Source of the DNA: Desulfurococcaceae archaeon
Lineage (GTDB): Archaea > Thermoproteota > Thermoprotei_A > Sulfolobales > Desulfurococcaceae
Length of the DNA: 64,000 nt
Direction of reading: 5' to 3'
Assembly: GCA_023269825.1 (NCBI GenBank)
Contig: JAGDWI010000001.1
Coordinates: 830,350 to 894,349 of the forward strand
Position numbers and translations under genes: made by a program. The notes under the pieces are model-generated. The model made no database searches. It worked only from the letters and a program-made list of their open reading frames with translations, and was not told the DNA's origin. Shown here in pieces: positions 18,057 to 27,134 of the stretch; the first letter of the stretch is position 1, and every line of letters starts with the position of its first letter.

Positions 18057-19002
18057 GTATCTTTTTCGCTAATTCAAGTCCTTTATTCGTTAAGAACACG
18101 TAGTTGTATTTTCCAACACGTTTAACTTCAACGAATCCTTCTTCCTCGAGTCTCCTAATTCGCCTACTAACACTGGATTTGGGAAGCCCTGTCACCTTGG
18201 ATATCTCTGCTTGAGTTAGACCTTTGATCCCAGAATCCCTTAAAGCTTTAATTATTAGAATTGACGCTTGATCCCTAGTGTAATCAATATGCTCCACGAC
18301 TATGCCTGGTTTTCTCCTAGTGAAATAATAGATAAAAAGAAATATCGCTGATACTACAGCGATAACTCCAATAATTAATACAGGTGTCCATGAAACTCTT
18401 TGTGAAGGTTGAGTAGTTGTAACCTCCTCGAACTGTATATATAGAGTGGAAATTAGCTCGCCGAAACCCTTAATTATTAACTGCGTAGTATTAGTGCTTT
18501 TAATAGTTGATACTTCTACGTCTCCACGGATTCTTACCGTGTCTTGTTCAAATATTCCAGGCAAAGTAATTTCTACTGTGATGTTTCTCGTTAAATACTC
18601 GAGCCCAGTAGTATCCAAGTATAATGTGTAATCAGTTAACCCTGTTTGCTCGAGGAGATTGCTTACATTGAAATATAAAATTAAATCCCCCATTCCCTGC
18701 GCTTGAACTTCCACCAGGTATTCTGCTTCATCATAGCTTACTCCCAGGGGCCTTAATCCACTCGTGTAATTGTACCCAAGATATTCAAATATTACGTTCT
18801 CGCCAAATACTCGTATCGGAATATAGAACCATGCCGTGTTCTCTGCACTTATGGTTATTCTCACTTCCAATAAACCAGTGTTTTCCATTGGATCGTAGAA
18901 AACCCTGTAGTATATACTGTTCACAGTCTGAGCATCAGCCACCGTGCAAATCATTGACGATAAAACAAGCATGAGCACCAATACTCGCAGAGCTTTAATC
19001 AA
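18046..19002 (-). CDS. Membrane-anchored protein with external sensor region and cytoplasmic winged-helix DNA-binding domain
   Basis: 318 aa in three parts. A signal peptide (1-25, ending near DAQ) is followed by a beta-rich external domain of about 180 residues. One membrane helix (VLIIGVIAVVSAIFLFIYYF, near 208-228) follows. The cytoplasmic MarR/HTH-type winged helix (LTQAEISKVTGLPKSSVSRRIRRL, near 262-285) is last. This is one-component transmembrane transcription regulator architecture, known in archaea but with few characterised members. The ligand is unknown. It is divergent from 19069. Confidence 0.8.
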   Translation of the reverse strand: MIKALRVLVLMLVLSSMICTVADAQTVNSIYYRVFYDPMENTGLLEVRITISAENTAWFYIPIRVFGENVIFEYLGYNYTSGLRPLGVSYDEAEYLVEVQAQGMGDLILYFNVSNLLEQTGLTDYTLYLDTTGLEYLTRNITVEITLPGIFEQDTVRIRGDVEVSTIKSTNTTQLIIKGFGELISTLYIQFEEVTTTQPSQRVSWTPVLIIGVIAVVSAIFLFIYYFTRRKPGIVVEHIDYTRDQASILIIKALRDSGIKGLTQAEISKVTGLPKSSVSRRIRRLEEEGFVEVKRVGKYNYVFLTNKGLELAKKILGG

Positions 19003-19068
19003 TGTTCAATCCCTTTATTTGAAATTATTTTATACTATGATATGTTTTTATATCAACAGAATAAAAAC

Positions 19069-19701
19069 ATGATAAGGGTTATATTATTGTGGAGGTATAA
19101 GGAACTCTATAGTTGCCCATTAGTAGTAATTCTTGGTTCCTTTAATTACAATGGTTTAAATGGTTTTGTTACACTACCCGTAGTCAATATGAGGTTAAAC
19201 GTCCTTATATCCAGGGATAATGAGGTAAGAATCGTATCAAACATATCTCGCCATAACTGGTATGAACAGTTAAAGCGAGTTTGTTTATCCATATGCCTCA
19301 ATGAACCAATGAATCTCAGCGTCTTGGAAAAGGTGATCACGACTTCAATGTTCTACGGCGGGCTGGGGATATATGTTGTAAACAGAGACTCTGTGAGCAT
19401 CTTATCTTTAGACTTCGTTAATAAAAGGAAACACTATTTCTATGTTTTGCCAAGTGATTTCAATACTAATTTCGATAAAGCTCGCTTAGAGGACTGGGTT
19501 ATTCTCCAATTCGCTTTAAGGGAGGGCGATAGTGATTTACTACTCAGCGTCTGCAATAATGCTTTCAGAGAAAAAGGAATGTGTAAAATTATCACGAGCC
19601 ATGGTTTGCTAAGAATTAGTGACAGGGAAATATGTGAAGATAATTGGATCAGAATTATTCCAGATAATGCTCCACTTAGACATGTCATATCTGTTTCTTA
19701 G
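19069..19701 (+). CDS. Hypothetical protein
   Basis: About 210 aa, unrecognised alpha/beta protein with several Cys and no transmembrane segment. A TATA-like TTTTTATATC at about 19041-19050 places a leaderless start near ATG 19069; an earlier ATG at 19042 would lie inside the promoter. It is divergent from the membrane-anchored regulator and shares its intergenic region, and converges on the YkgJ-type gene with almost no gap. Confidence 0.65.
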   Translation: MIRVILLWRYKELYSCPLVVILGSFNYNGLNGFVTLPVVNMRLNVLISRDNEVRIVSNISRHNWYEQLKRVCLSICLNEPMNLSVLEKVITTSMFYGGLGIYVVNRDSVSILSLDFVNKRKHYFYVLPSDFNTNFDKARLEDWVILQFALREGDSDLLLSVCNNAFREKGMCKIITSHGLLRISDREICEDNWIRIIPDNAPLRHVISVS

Positions 19702-19702
19702 T

Positions 19703-20227
19703 TTAACTTACTTTACATGTTTCATCTAATAATATTTCTAGTGCTTTCAGCGGATCACTGTTTTCCTGAAATATTAATTTGAACAACCTTGAGTAATGGT
19801 CTTTTACTTCTCTTACATATAACTCCAAGTCGTTCCAAGGGGGGTCGATGTTATCCCCTCTTCCTATACCTGGACATATAGACGATATCTCCATTTTACT
19901 TGTCTCGCTTGGAGATAATGGCATAAATGGAAATAACCTACAGCGTAAAGGTCTCGCTGGGTAAATAGAGCATGCTGCTGTGTTTTTATGTATATTTAGG
20001 AATACGCATTTATCTCCTAAACCACGTAGAATAGCTATAGGTATATGATCAGCTATTACCACGTAGAAATATTTTCCAGCAAGGTCTCTCCAAGATATTC
20101 CTAAATACTTTGATATTCTACATATATCGTAAACAGTTAAAGCTACGTTTGGTCCACTACTGCAGCACTTAGCGCACCTTAAACAAGTAAATCTTGCTTT
20201 TTCTCCTCTCACTATTACCTTATTCAC
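19703..20227 (-). CDS. YkgJ-family Cys cluster (Zn/Fe-binding) protein
   Basis: 174 aa, UPF0153/YkgJ family. The Cys pattern is FTCLRCAKCC near residue 14, then KCVFL, AACSIYPARPLRCRLFPF near 85-102, and SSICPG; together they form the metal-chelating core. The GTG start at 20227 overlaps the TGA of a 50-codon upstream gene (GTGA), indicating translational coupling. The family's biochemical role is undetermined; some members are associated with Fe-S or flagellin-methylation functions. Confidence 0.82.
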   Translation of the reverse strand: MNKVIVRGEKARFTCLRCAKCCSSGPNVALTVYDICRISKYLGISWRDLAGKYFYVVIADHIPIAILRGLGDKCVFLNIHKNTAACSIYPARPLRCRLFPFMPLSPSETSKMEISSICPGIGRGDNIDPPWNDLELYVREVKDHYSRLFKLIFQENSDPLKALEILLDETCKVS

Positions 20228-20376
20228 TTGAATTTCCCGCAGAAGTTTTTAAATATACATCTCGCACAGGGCTTTTCGGCGACATCTACCGCATGATCAT
20301 GTTTCTCCACACTAATTACTCCACTATTCGTCACAATGAAGAATCCTCCATTAATTGTTTTGTTCTCTTTTCGCAT
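20224..20376 (-). CDS. Small Cys-containing protein coupled to the YkgJ-type gene
   Basis: A 50-codon ORF from ATG 20376 to TGA 20224. It ends ...EKPCARCIFKNFCGKFK, a compact C-x2-C-x5-C motif on a basic tail, so it may bind metal or nucleic acid. It is preceded by a GCGTGATT ribosome-site-like sequence. The 4-nt GTGA overlap with the downstream start argues strongly that it is translated. It lies behind a TATA element (TAATTTAAATAGG) framed by a 9-bp inverted repeat. Confidence 0.7.
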   Translation of the reverse strand: MRKENKTINGGFFIVTNSGVISVEKHDHAVDVAEKPCARCIFKNFCGKFK

Positions 20377-20403
20377 TGTAATCACGCTTCAAGTATTCAC
20401 TAG

Positions 20404-20436
20404 GCAATCAACCTATTTAAATTACTAGTTGATTGC
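20404..20436. promoter_or_regulatory. 9-bp inverted repeat framing an AT-rich promoter core
   Basis: GCAATCAAC (20404-20412), 15 nt of AT-rich sequence (CTATTTAAATTACTA), then GTTGATTGC (20428-20436). The arms are perfect complements. The enclosed TATTTAAATTA can serve as a TATA box for the small Cys gene on minus and lies about 70 nt upstream of the aldo/keto reductase on plus. This is the usual layout of a repressor operator over a core promoter. Confidence 0.6.
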
Positions 20437-20485
20437 TTGAGCTGGAAAAGTATATCATTTTTCGAGGAGTATTTAATTAAATGGG

Positions 20486-21310
20486 TTGAAACTCTTGCTG
20501 GAGTTCTACGATCCATCAGACTATAAGAATATTGGTTCGGACAAAGTGCTCGCCGTGGGATTAGGAACTTACGCCATTAGATCCTATGATAAAGCATTCG
20601 ATGCATTCATATACGCGATTACGCATGGAGTAAACTTAATTGATACCGCTGAAATGTATGACGGGGGCCGTGCGGAAGAATTCGTAGGTAGATTAGTTAA
20701 AGATGCTGGGAGAGATGCACTATTTATTACTACTAAAATGCTACCTGATAGATTAGATGATAAAGATAAAATCGTTAGAGCAGCTGAGGCGTCATTGCGT
20801 AGACTGGGAGTAACTTATGTTGATCTATTCCTCATTCATTGGCCCAATGAGAGAGTAAGTATACAGCAACAAGTCCAAAACTTCGAGATCTTAGCTGAAA
20901 GAGGTTTAACAAGGTATATAGGTGTAAGTAACTTCGATCTAGCTCAGCTCAGAAAAGCCCTTGAAGCCACTAGAAAACATGAAATAGTAGTCAACCAAGT
21001 ACATTACAGTGTCTTAAATAGACTCTACGTTGAAAAAGAATTACTACCATACTGCATACAGAATAATGTAACTATTCAAGCTTATACTCCACTTGAAAAA
21101 GGTTCTGTTGCAACTAACGCCGTATTGACGTCGATAGCTTCTAAATACGGGAAGACACCAATACAAGTAGCTTTAAACTACTTGATAAGTCATAAAAATG
21201 TAGTAGCAATACCTAAATCGGAGAAAATAGATCATGTTCAGGAAATCCTGGGCTCAATTGGTTGGCGACTGGAATCAAAAGACATAGAGTACATCAAGAG
21301 GAGATTGTAG
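20486..21310 (+). CDS. Aldo/keto reductase
   Basis: 274-aa (beta/alpha)8 oxidoreductase using NAD(P)H. The catalytic tetrad is visible: Asp/Tyr in NLIDTAEMYDGG (near 50), Lys in TTKM (near 78) and His in LIHWPN (near 112). The cofactor-phosphate region IPKSEKIDHVQE is near the C-terminus. It starts at TTG 20486. It shares an upstream region with the small Cys protein and may be controlled by the inverted repeat there. Substrate unknown. Confidence 0.9.
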   Translation: MKLLLEFYDPSDYKNIGSDKVLAVGLGTYAIRSYDKAFDAFIYAITHGVNLIDTAEMYDGGRAEEFVGRLVKDAGRDALFITTKMLPDRLDDKDKIVRAAEASLRRLGVTYVDLFLIHWPNERVSIQQQVQNFEILAERGLTRYIGVSNFDLAQLRKALEATRKHEIVVNQVHYSVLNRLYVEKELLPYCIQNNVTIQAYTPLEKGSVATNAVLTSIASKYGKTPIQVALNYLISHKNVVAIPKSEKIDHVQEILGSIGWRLESKDIEYIKRRL

Positions 21311-21487
21311 TTCTATTCATCAAAGCACCTGGTTTTTTTATCTACTAGAATTATACTTTGAGATTATGTTTTACATCATTGTTTCTCAACATAGCTTATT
21401 CGTATCCCAGGAAAAAGATTCGTTTAACACTGTTTCATTAATCCTGAACGATGATGACTCTTATGGTTTAGTATCGGTTCCTTGGTT

Positions 21488-22606
21488 TCAATACGCGTTT
21501 CCCAATAGAAATACGTTTCCAACATAGACGCGCTTTAACCCGTTTTCTCTAGCTATTTTTACCGCTTTCTCCGCGTGTTTCTTGCTAGTTGAAGGTAAAT
21601 CTGTTAACAAGTAATCGGGGTGAAATCCGAGGAAAACATACGGTATTTCACTATTTATGCTGGCTACGAACTTGGTCATTTGATCTATTTCATACTCGTC
21701 AATGTACCCTGGTACTAGTAGTGTCGATATAACCAATAATGGGGGCTCTTTTCTCTTACCCATATGTTTCGCTACGAGTTCAATGTTGCTCCTTATCACG
21801 TATACGTGTTTCTCCTCGACATCGCACAGAGCCTTATATATCTCAGGGCTCCATGCTTTGAAGTCTATTTTAACTATTCCCCCAGAGATCAGACTTAACC
21901 TCGCTGCTTCTTCGAGTAGACTCGGATTCCATAATCCATTTGTTTCCCAGCATACTCTGAAGACCCTTAACCCTATTGATCGCGCTTTTGCCATCATCTT
22001 TTTCGAAGCGAATAGAGCGTGAGGTGCAAACGGCCCCGGGTCACCTCCGAAATAGCAAACACATGTTGTCTTCTCATTAACAGCGTTTACGAGTGCATCT
22101 ATACTTAACCTCGGTCTACCTCTATAAGCCATTTCCCTATACTCCCAGTTTTGACAATATAAGCAGTCTAGGTTGCACCCACCATAGAATACGGCGATGT
22201 TGTAGTAACCATGCTCCCCTTTCGGTGATAAAGAATACTCCGGGTAACCTCGACCAGTTATAGCTGGACAAACTGGGAATGCAACGCAGTTCGTTGGATG
22301 AGGATCATAATAGTATAATCCAATGGCATCGCTGTATACCATCGTCGATGTTCGAATTGCTCCTTTTGATTCTAATCTGTAGTTACAATATCCTTGGCTA
22401 CCTTGTTTAAGTGTGCATCTTCTCCCACATACACTGCATTTTACTCCACCGGGTTCATCCAAGTAAGCTGGGAGCATGAACTTTGATCTAGACTCTACGT
22501 GTATATTTCTCGGTGGTTTAATGCCTTTTCTCAAGCAATTAACACACAAACCTATAACGTCACTAATTACTGGTGATGATGCTTCGCAACTAATGCATTT
22601 ACCCAT
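21488..22606 (-). CDS. Radical SAM protein with N-terminal zinc-ribbon-like region
   Basis: 372 aa. The N-terminus has paired CxxC motifs (CISC, CVNC, CSVCGRRC) and the radical SAM cluster motif CNLDCLYCQNWE lies near residue 148, followed by the GGDPGPFAPH segment. The layout matches the PflA-like (COG1180/COG2108) group of archaeal radical SAM proteins, which are mostly uncharacterised. It stands alone, with a 178-nt gap to the AKR gene. Confidence 0.85.
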   Translation of the reverse strand: MGKCISCEASSPVISDVIGLCVNCLRKGIKPPRNIHVESRSKFMLPAYLDEPGGVKCSVCGRRCTLKQGSQGYCNYRLESKGAIRTSTMVYSDAIGLYYYDPHPTNCVAFPVCPAITGRGYPEYSLSPKGEHGYYNIAVFYGGCNLDCLYCQNWEYREMAYRGRPRLSIDALVNAVNEKTTCVCYFGGDPGPFAPHALFASKKMMAKARSIGLRVFRVCWETNGLWNPSLLEEAARLSLISGGIVKIDFKAWSPEIYKALCDVEEKHVYVIRSNIELVAKHMGKRKEPPLLVISTLLVPGYIDEYEIDQMTKFVASINSEIPYVFLGFHPDYLLTDLPSTSKKHAEKAVKIARENGLKRVYVGNVFLLGNAY

Positions 22607-22664
22607 TTAACCCCATTATTTAATCTGTTCAAAACGGTAATTATACTATATTCACATCGAGTTA

Positions 22665-23264
22665 ATGAGTTTAGAGGCCTCCTGCTTAATAAGGGTTTTT
22701 AAAATGAACAATTTCATGGTAGGAAAGTTGAACAACAGTATTGAAAACAATGAGAAGGTTTTAAAAATAATATCTATGCTAATTGATAACCCTGGAGTAA
22801 GCTTAAGAGCGGTCTCAGAGAAAACGGGATTAAGCTATAGCTATGTTAGAAGGAAGACTAGTTCCTTGTTTTCAAAACACATTGTTTCACCCGGTTTAAT
22901 GATATCAAGCAATATTATTGGAAAAGAAATCGCTGTCATAAAAATAAATGGAAATGTACCCGACGATGTACTAGATAACTTGCTGAAATGCAACAGGGTT
23001 CTAATAGCTTTTAGGTCTAATCACGGCGAAGTACAAATAGTACTGATTGGGAAAGAGAAACAGGAAATAATGGAATTCATTGATGCACTGAAAACAGTTA
23101 TCAACGAAGTAAAAGAAATTATGATTGAATACGGTGTTCTACACGAGAAAACAATGATACCACTTAAAAATAGCCACATTAAATGCAATATACCCGAAGA
23201 GTGCAAGGATTGCTTATCGTCGAGAATAACGCGTTACCATGGAAAAATGATACATCAATACTAA
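22665..23264 (+). CDS. Winged-helix (Lrp/AsnC-like) transcription regulator
   Basis: 199 aa (or 186 aa from ATG 22704). An N-terminal HTH (VSLRAVSEKTGLSYSYVRRKTSSL) is followed by an alpha/beta domain resembling the ligand-sensing fold of Lrp-type regulators, and a C-terminal Cys cluster (KCNIPEECKDC) that could bind metal. A TATA-like TTATACTATA at 22641-22650 fits a near-leaderless start at 22665. The target is unknown; radical SAM and adk genes flank it. Confidence 0.7.
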   Translation: MSLEASCLIRVFKMNNFMVGKLNNSIENNEKVLKIISMLIDNPGVSLRAVSEKTGLSYSYVRRKTSSLFSKHIVSPGLMISSNIIGKEIAVIKINGNVPDDVLDNLLKCNRVLIAFRSNHGEVQIVLIGKEKQEIMEFIDALKTVINEVKEIMIEYGVLHEKTMIPLKNSHIKCNIPEECKDCLSSRITRYHGKMIHQY

Positions 23265-23280
23265 ATATTGCTTAGCGAGG

Positions 23281-23958
23281 TTATTCTAGTTTCACTTCTC
23301 TACATGGCTTCAATTTAAGTATTTTATTCTCGATTAGTATGCGCTCTAATAGCGGAGTGATCTCTTTAATTGATTTATCAGCGTTAACTTCTATTAGCCT
23401 ACTGGTGTTCTTATAATACTCTAAGATAGGTGCAAAAGTATCGTAAAATACACGGTACCGTTGCTTAACAACCTCTGGTTCATCGTCTTTTCTCCTCATT
23501 AGTTTTGCTCCATCGTAATCGCATTGTTCATCGAATTTGGGTTTGGGTTCATAGTATAGATTATATACTCGACCGCAAACCGGGCATATAACTCTACCAC
23601 TCAATCTCTTAACTGCCACTTCCTCTGAGACAACTAAGTGTATGGCTGCATCAATCGACGTTATTTCATCCAGTGCTTTAGCTTGGTTCAGTGTCCTTGG
23701 AAAACCATCTAATATGAAGCCGTTTAAAGTATCAGGTTGTTCAAGTCTCCTCTTGACAACTTCAATTGTGATCTCATCTGGTACTAGTAATCCTTGTTCA
23801 ACATACGACTTTATTCTCTTTCCTAACTCAGTGTTTTTAGATATCTCTTCGCGGAAAATATCGCCTGTACTTATATGTGGTATACAGTATTTATCTCTGA
23901 AGTACTGAGCATAGACACCTTTTCCAGCCCCTGGGGGACCTATCAACACTATTTTCAT
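23281..23958 (-). CDS. adk: Adenylate kinase (long form with zinc LID)
   Basis: Interconverts 2 ADP and ATP + AMP. 225 aa of the bacterial-type fold, not the short archaeal AdkA. The P-loop is GPPGAGKG (7-14), the NMP site is HISTGDIFREE, GFPRT is near 86, and a LID domain with CPVCGR...CDYDG near 125-150 offers metal ligands. Clear ATG start. Confidence 0.93.
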   Translation of the reverse strand: MKIVLIGPPGAGKGVYAQYFRDKYCIPHISTGDIFREEISKNTELGKRIKSYVEQGLLVPDEITIEVVKRRLEQPDTLNGFILDGFPRTLNQAKALDEITSIDAAIHLVVSEEVAVKRLSGRVICPVCGRVYNLYYEPKPKFDEQCDYDGAKLMRRKDDEPEVVKQRYRVFYDTFAPILEYYKNTSRLIEVNADKSIKEITPLLERILIENKILKLKPCREVKLE

Positions 23959-24078
23959 GTTTACACCGTGGGAATTGTGAAATATATCAATTTAATAAAT
24001 TTTTACATGGAGTATTTAGAGTTGCGGTGGAAAAGCTTATATTTACGATCATAAATATAATATTGATGGGTGAAAAGA

Positions 24079-24405
24079 ATGAGTGATAAAACGCCTAGGG
24101 CTTTGATAAGACTTCAGAGAAAACTAACAGTTGAAAACTTATGGCTTTACATCATTAAAATACTCATGGAGGAGAAAAACCCGCTTAGAGCATACGATAT
24201 TAAAGTGAAGCTCAGGGAGAGATTCTCAATAGATCCACCCGCTGTCACAGTTTACACAGTTGTGTATAGAATGGGGCTAGATGGACTACTATCAAGGATT
24301 AAAGAAGGCGAAGAGCAGAGATATAAACTCACGGAGACGGGTATTGAGGCTTTTCACAAAGCTATTGTATTTCTGGAGGAAGTAGTTGCAAAACTCAAGT
24401 TGTGA
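24079..24405 (+). CDS. PadR-like winged-helix regulator
   Basis: 108 aa from ATG 24079, which sits 7 nt after GGTGA; a GTG at 24070 is in frame. The pattern LYIIKILMEEKNPLRAYDIKVKL ... YTVVYRMGLDGLLSRI ... YKLTETG is characteristic of PadR-type regulators. It overlaps no gene but lies 10 nt upstream of the inositol-phosphate synthase start, so it may be cotranscribed with, and regulate, ino1. Confidence 0.8.
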   Translation: MSDKTPRALIRLQRKLTVENLWLYIIKILMEEKNPLRAYDIKVKLRERFSIDPPAVTVYTVVYRMGLDGLLSRIKEGEEQRYKLTETGIEAFHKAIVFLEEVVAKLKL

Positions 24406-24415
24406 GGTGGTTCGC

Positions 24416-25564
24416 TTGATCAAAGTTGCAATTGTCGGACAAGGATTGGTTGCACTTCACTTCGAGGTTGGCCTCGAGAAACTAAAGCGAAACGAGATCT
24501 CCGATTACGGTGTACCTCTGAGAAACTGGTTACCGTACAAGTATAGTGATATAGAAGTAGTTTCAGCTTATGACGTCGATGAATCTAAAGTTGGGAGAAC
24601 AATATATGAGCTGGCCAAACAATACTATGAGGGAAACGGCCCCATACCCGGTACACTTAAAGACCTCATCGTGAAGAGAGGAATACATTTAAATAGCTTA
24701 AAGGGCTTACCGTTCAAAGCGCGTGGCAGAGAGGAATTAATGGATTACGAGAAAGCGGTTTGGGAAATAATTGATGAGTGGAGAAGCCTCGGAGTAGACG
24801 TCGTAGTCAACACTATGACAACTGAACCCGTGGAACCTGTTGGAAACATCAACGAGTTACATGAAAGATTTCGAGCAGCCGGGTTAACGGCTTCTCAAAC
24901 ATATGCATACATGACTGCTTTATATTCTTCAAAGTATAAGAACGCTGTCTTCGTTAACGCTATACCGTCACCTATTGCCAATGACCCAGCTTTCGTTGAG
25001 CTATATAAGATTAGTAGAGGAGTCGTGTTTGGTGATGATGGTTCAACGGGTGCAACTCCTTTAACTGCAGATTTACTTGAACACATGTATGAGCGCAATA
25101 GAAAAGTCATTGATATAGCGCAATTTAACATTGGCGGAAACACCGATTTCTTGGCACTGAATTTACCTGAGAGAAACATCATGAAGAAAAAAACGAAAAG
25201 CGCTCTTGTATCCGATATACTTGGGTATGAAGCACCCAATTACATCAGGCCCACAGGTTACTTGGAACCATTAGGAGATAAGAAATTCGTCGCCATGATT
25301 ATAGAGTACTATAGTTTCGGCGAGTTCAAAGATGAACTATACGTTGTTTGGAGAATAAACGATAGCCCTGCACTAGCTGGTCTACTAGTTGACCTCGTTA
25401 GATTAGGTAAAATAGCTCTTGATAGAGAAACCTATGGAACAGTATACGAGGTCAACGCATTCTACACAAAGAAACCCGGCCCCTCTGGATCTAGAATAGT
25501 GTCTAAGTTTAAAGCATACGAGTTACTGCTAAACTGGCTCGGCATAAAGGATCCAAGGATGTAG
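24416..25564 (+). CDS. ino1: myo-Inositol-1-phosphate synthase
   Basis: Converts glucose 6-phosphate to inositol phosphate, used for archaeal phosphoinositol lipids and the thermolyte di-myo-inositol phosphate. The TTG at 24416 follows GAGGTGG by 5 nt and gives IKVAIVGQGLVA, the NAD-binding turn. GDDGSTGATPLTADLL near residue 205, NIGGNTDFLAL near 240 and LRNW-type blocks are present. An IMPase/FBPase in the window (33907-34725) could act on the product. Confidence 0.92.
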   Translation: MIKVAIVGQGLVALHFEVGLEKLKRNEISDYGVPLRNWLPYKYSDIEVVSAYDVDESKVGRTIYELAKQYYEGNGPIPGTLKDLIVKRGIHLNSLKGLPFKARGREELMDYEKAVWEIIDEWRSLGVDVVVNTMTTEPVEPVGNINELHERFRAAGLTASQTYAYMTALYSSKYKNAVFVNAIPSPIANDPAFVELYKISRGVVFGDDGSTGATPLTADLLEHMYERNRKVIDIAQFNIGGNTDFLALNLPERNIMKKKTKSALVSDILGYEAPNYIRPTGYLEPLGDKKFVAMIIEYYSFGEFKDELYVVWRINDSPALAGLLVDLVRLGKIALDRETYGTVYEVNAFYTKKPGPSGSRIVSKFKAYELLLNWLGIKDPRM

Positions 25565-25568
25565 TTTT

Positions 25569-26861
25569 TTATGGAGTAATCCTCGTTCTATCTCTAACAA
25601 ACATTATCGCCTCCCTAATGTTCTCCAAGTTAAGCATTTTCATGATTAATCTTTCCACACCTAAACCGAATCCACCGTGAGGAGGCATACCGTATTTAAA
25701 CGCCTCCAAGTAAAACTCGAAGTCAGCTGGATTTAATCCTTTCTCTCTCAGGGCTTCCACTAATTTATCATATCTATGTTCTCTCTGCCCCCCACTCGCT
25801 ATTTCGAGTCCTTTATAATCAAAGTCGAATTTCCTTGTGTATACTTTATCTTCTTCTCTCATGTAGTAGAAAGCCGTTGAAGTCCACGGGAATCCAACTA
25901 TGAAGTATAGATCGTGTTTTTTCTCGGCCATTATTTCACCGAGTTTCTTCTCGGCAGCGTCACTTAGATCTTCTACCTCGCTTACCTCGATTCCTTCGCT
26001 CCTCAAAATGTCCACTGCTTCAGTGAACTTCAGTCTCCTAAATGGTGGAGTTAACTTTGGTAAATTTACGCCAAGTATTTCTAGTTCATCCTTGTAATTG
26101 ATTCTAACAAAATCCACTATGTACGAAACGAGGTTTTCCGCTGTTTGCATAACGTCTTCTACTCCGTTAATGAAGCCTTGTTCAATATCTATTCCCCATG
26201 ATTCATTGAGGTGCCTTGTTGTATTAAATTTCTCAGCCCTGAAGTAAGGCGTTATCTCGTACACTCTCTCAAAACTCGATATTAGCATTTGCTTGTATAG
26301 TTGGGGGCTTTGACTCAAGTAAGCTTCTCTCTCAAAGTATTGCACTTTAAATAATGTTGCACCTCCCTCAGCACCTGCTGCAACAATTTTAGGTGTTTGA
26401 ACCTCTACGAACCCGTTTTTCTCAAGGTATTCTCGAGCTGCTTTCAATACACCTGTTCTTATTTTAAATATAGCTTTCTCCACAGGGTTCCTAGCAAGCA
26501 ACCACCTATACTTTATCCTAGTCTCGAGTAATGCTGGAACTTTACCCGCTATATCAACAGGAAGATGCTCAATTGGTTTAGCATAAACTTCTATTCTAGT
26601 CGCAACGTATTCAATGCCCCTTTTACTTCTCTGCTCTGATGCGAGTTCACCCTCGAAACATATCGCGGAACCTATATCCAATGGTTCAGCTACAGCGTAG
26701 AGTTCTCGATCTCTATCCTCCTTTAAAGCTAGAACATATGGCTTAGAGTTATTACCGCAGACCTCCACAATTAAAACTTTTCCAACTCTCGCTTTCCTAA
26801 TAATCCATCCACACAGCTTAGCCAAGGCTAATACACCTGTGTTCAATCCTCGTTTAATCAA
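25569..26861 (-). CDS. aspS: Aspartyl-tRNA synthetase (archaeal type)
   Basis: Class II synthetase of 430 aa with an N-terminal OB anticodon-binding domain and a catalytic core. Motif 2 is FRAEKFNTTRHLNE (near 205); motif 3 is GFGLGVERLIMKML near the C-terminus. QSPQLYKQ is also typical. Upstream starts are ambiguous (TTG 26861 or TTG 26846), with a TATA-like TATTTATATGG nearby. The archaeal form may also charge tRNA-Asn; that cannot be decided here. Confidence 0.93.
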   Translation of the reverse strand: MIKRGLNTGVLALAKLCGWIIRKARVGKVLIVEVCGNNSKPYVLALKEDRDRELYAVAEPLDIGSAICFEGELASEQRSKRGIEYVATRIEVYAKPIEHLPVDIAGKVPALLETRIKYRWLLARNPVEKAIFKIRTGVLKAAREYLEKNGFVEVQTPKIVAAGAEGGATLFKVQYFEREAYLSQSPQLYKQMLISSFERVYEITPYFRAEKFNTTRHLNESWGIDIEQGFINGVEDVMQTAENLVSYIVDFVRINYKDELEILGVNLPKLTPPFRRLKFTEAVDILRSEGIEVSEVEDLSDAAEKKLGEIMAEKKHDLYFIVGFPWTSTAFYYMREEDKVYTRKFDFDYKGLEIASGGQREHRYDKLVEALREKGLNPADFEFYLEAFKYGMPPHGGFGLGVERLIMKMLNLENIREAIMFVRDRTRITP

Positions 26862-27094
26862 TATTCAACCATATAAATAGATGCAATAAGCAAAATCCAT
26901 ATACTCAGAGATATAACTTAACTTGAAACAACATTAGAGTACCTGCCTGGTTGTGAATTCTATTTGAAAACACTGACATAAAGCTGAATCAGATTCATAT
27001 CTCAGGTAATTAACCATATCCTTGATCTTTTTTATTCTTTGCATATCAATGAACAAAGGGTAGCCAGCAGTCTCGCACGAAAAAACACAGTAAA
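26862..27094. other. Non-coding gap before the split tRNA region
   Basis: About 230 AT-rich bases between the aspS promoter and the end of the tRNA trailer. I see the aspS TATA region near 26870 and a T-rich stretch at 27028-27040, but no convincing ORF, C/D box RNA or repeat. Confidence 0.5.
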
Positions 27095-27129
27095 ATAAAG
27101 GGAGATGGCGGGGCCCGCCTAGCGGCGGG
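27091..27129 (-). terminator. Hairpin and T-rich end downstream of the tRNA 3' half
   Basis: On the minus strand, a perfect hairpin CCCGCC-GCTA-GGCGGG (27129-27114) is followed by CCCGCC and then CCCTTTATTTTA. It is a plausible transcript end for the 3' half of the initiator tRNA. The distal GCCCCGCC (27114-27107) is also complementary to the leader of the 5' half. Confidence 0.45.
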
Positions 27130-27134
27130 ACTAA

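Noticed and set aside
21410..21470. C/D sRNA suggested by CTGA-ACG-ATGATGA
   Set aside because: A D'/C'-like pair is present but no C box upstream and no D box downstream at acceptable distance.
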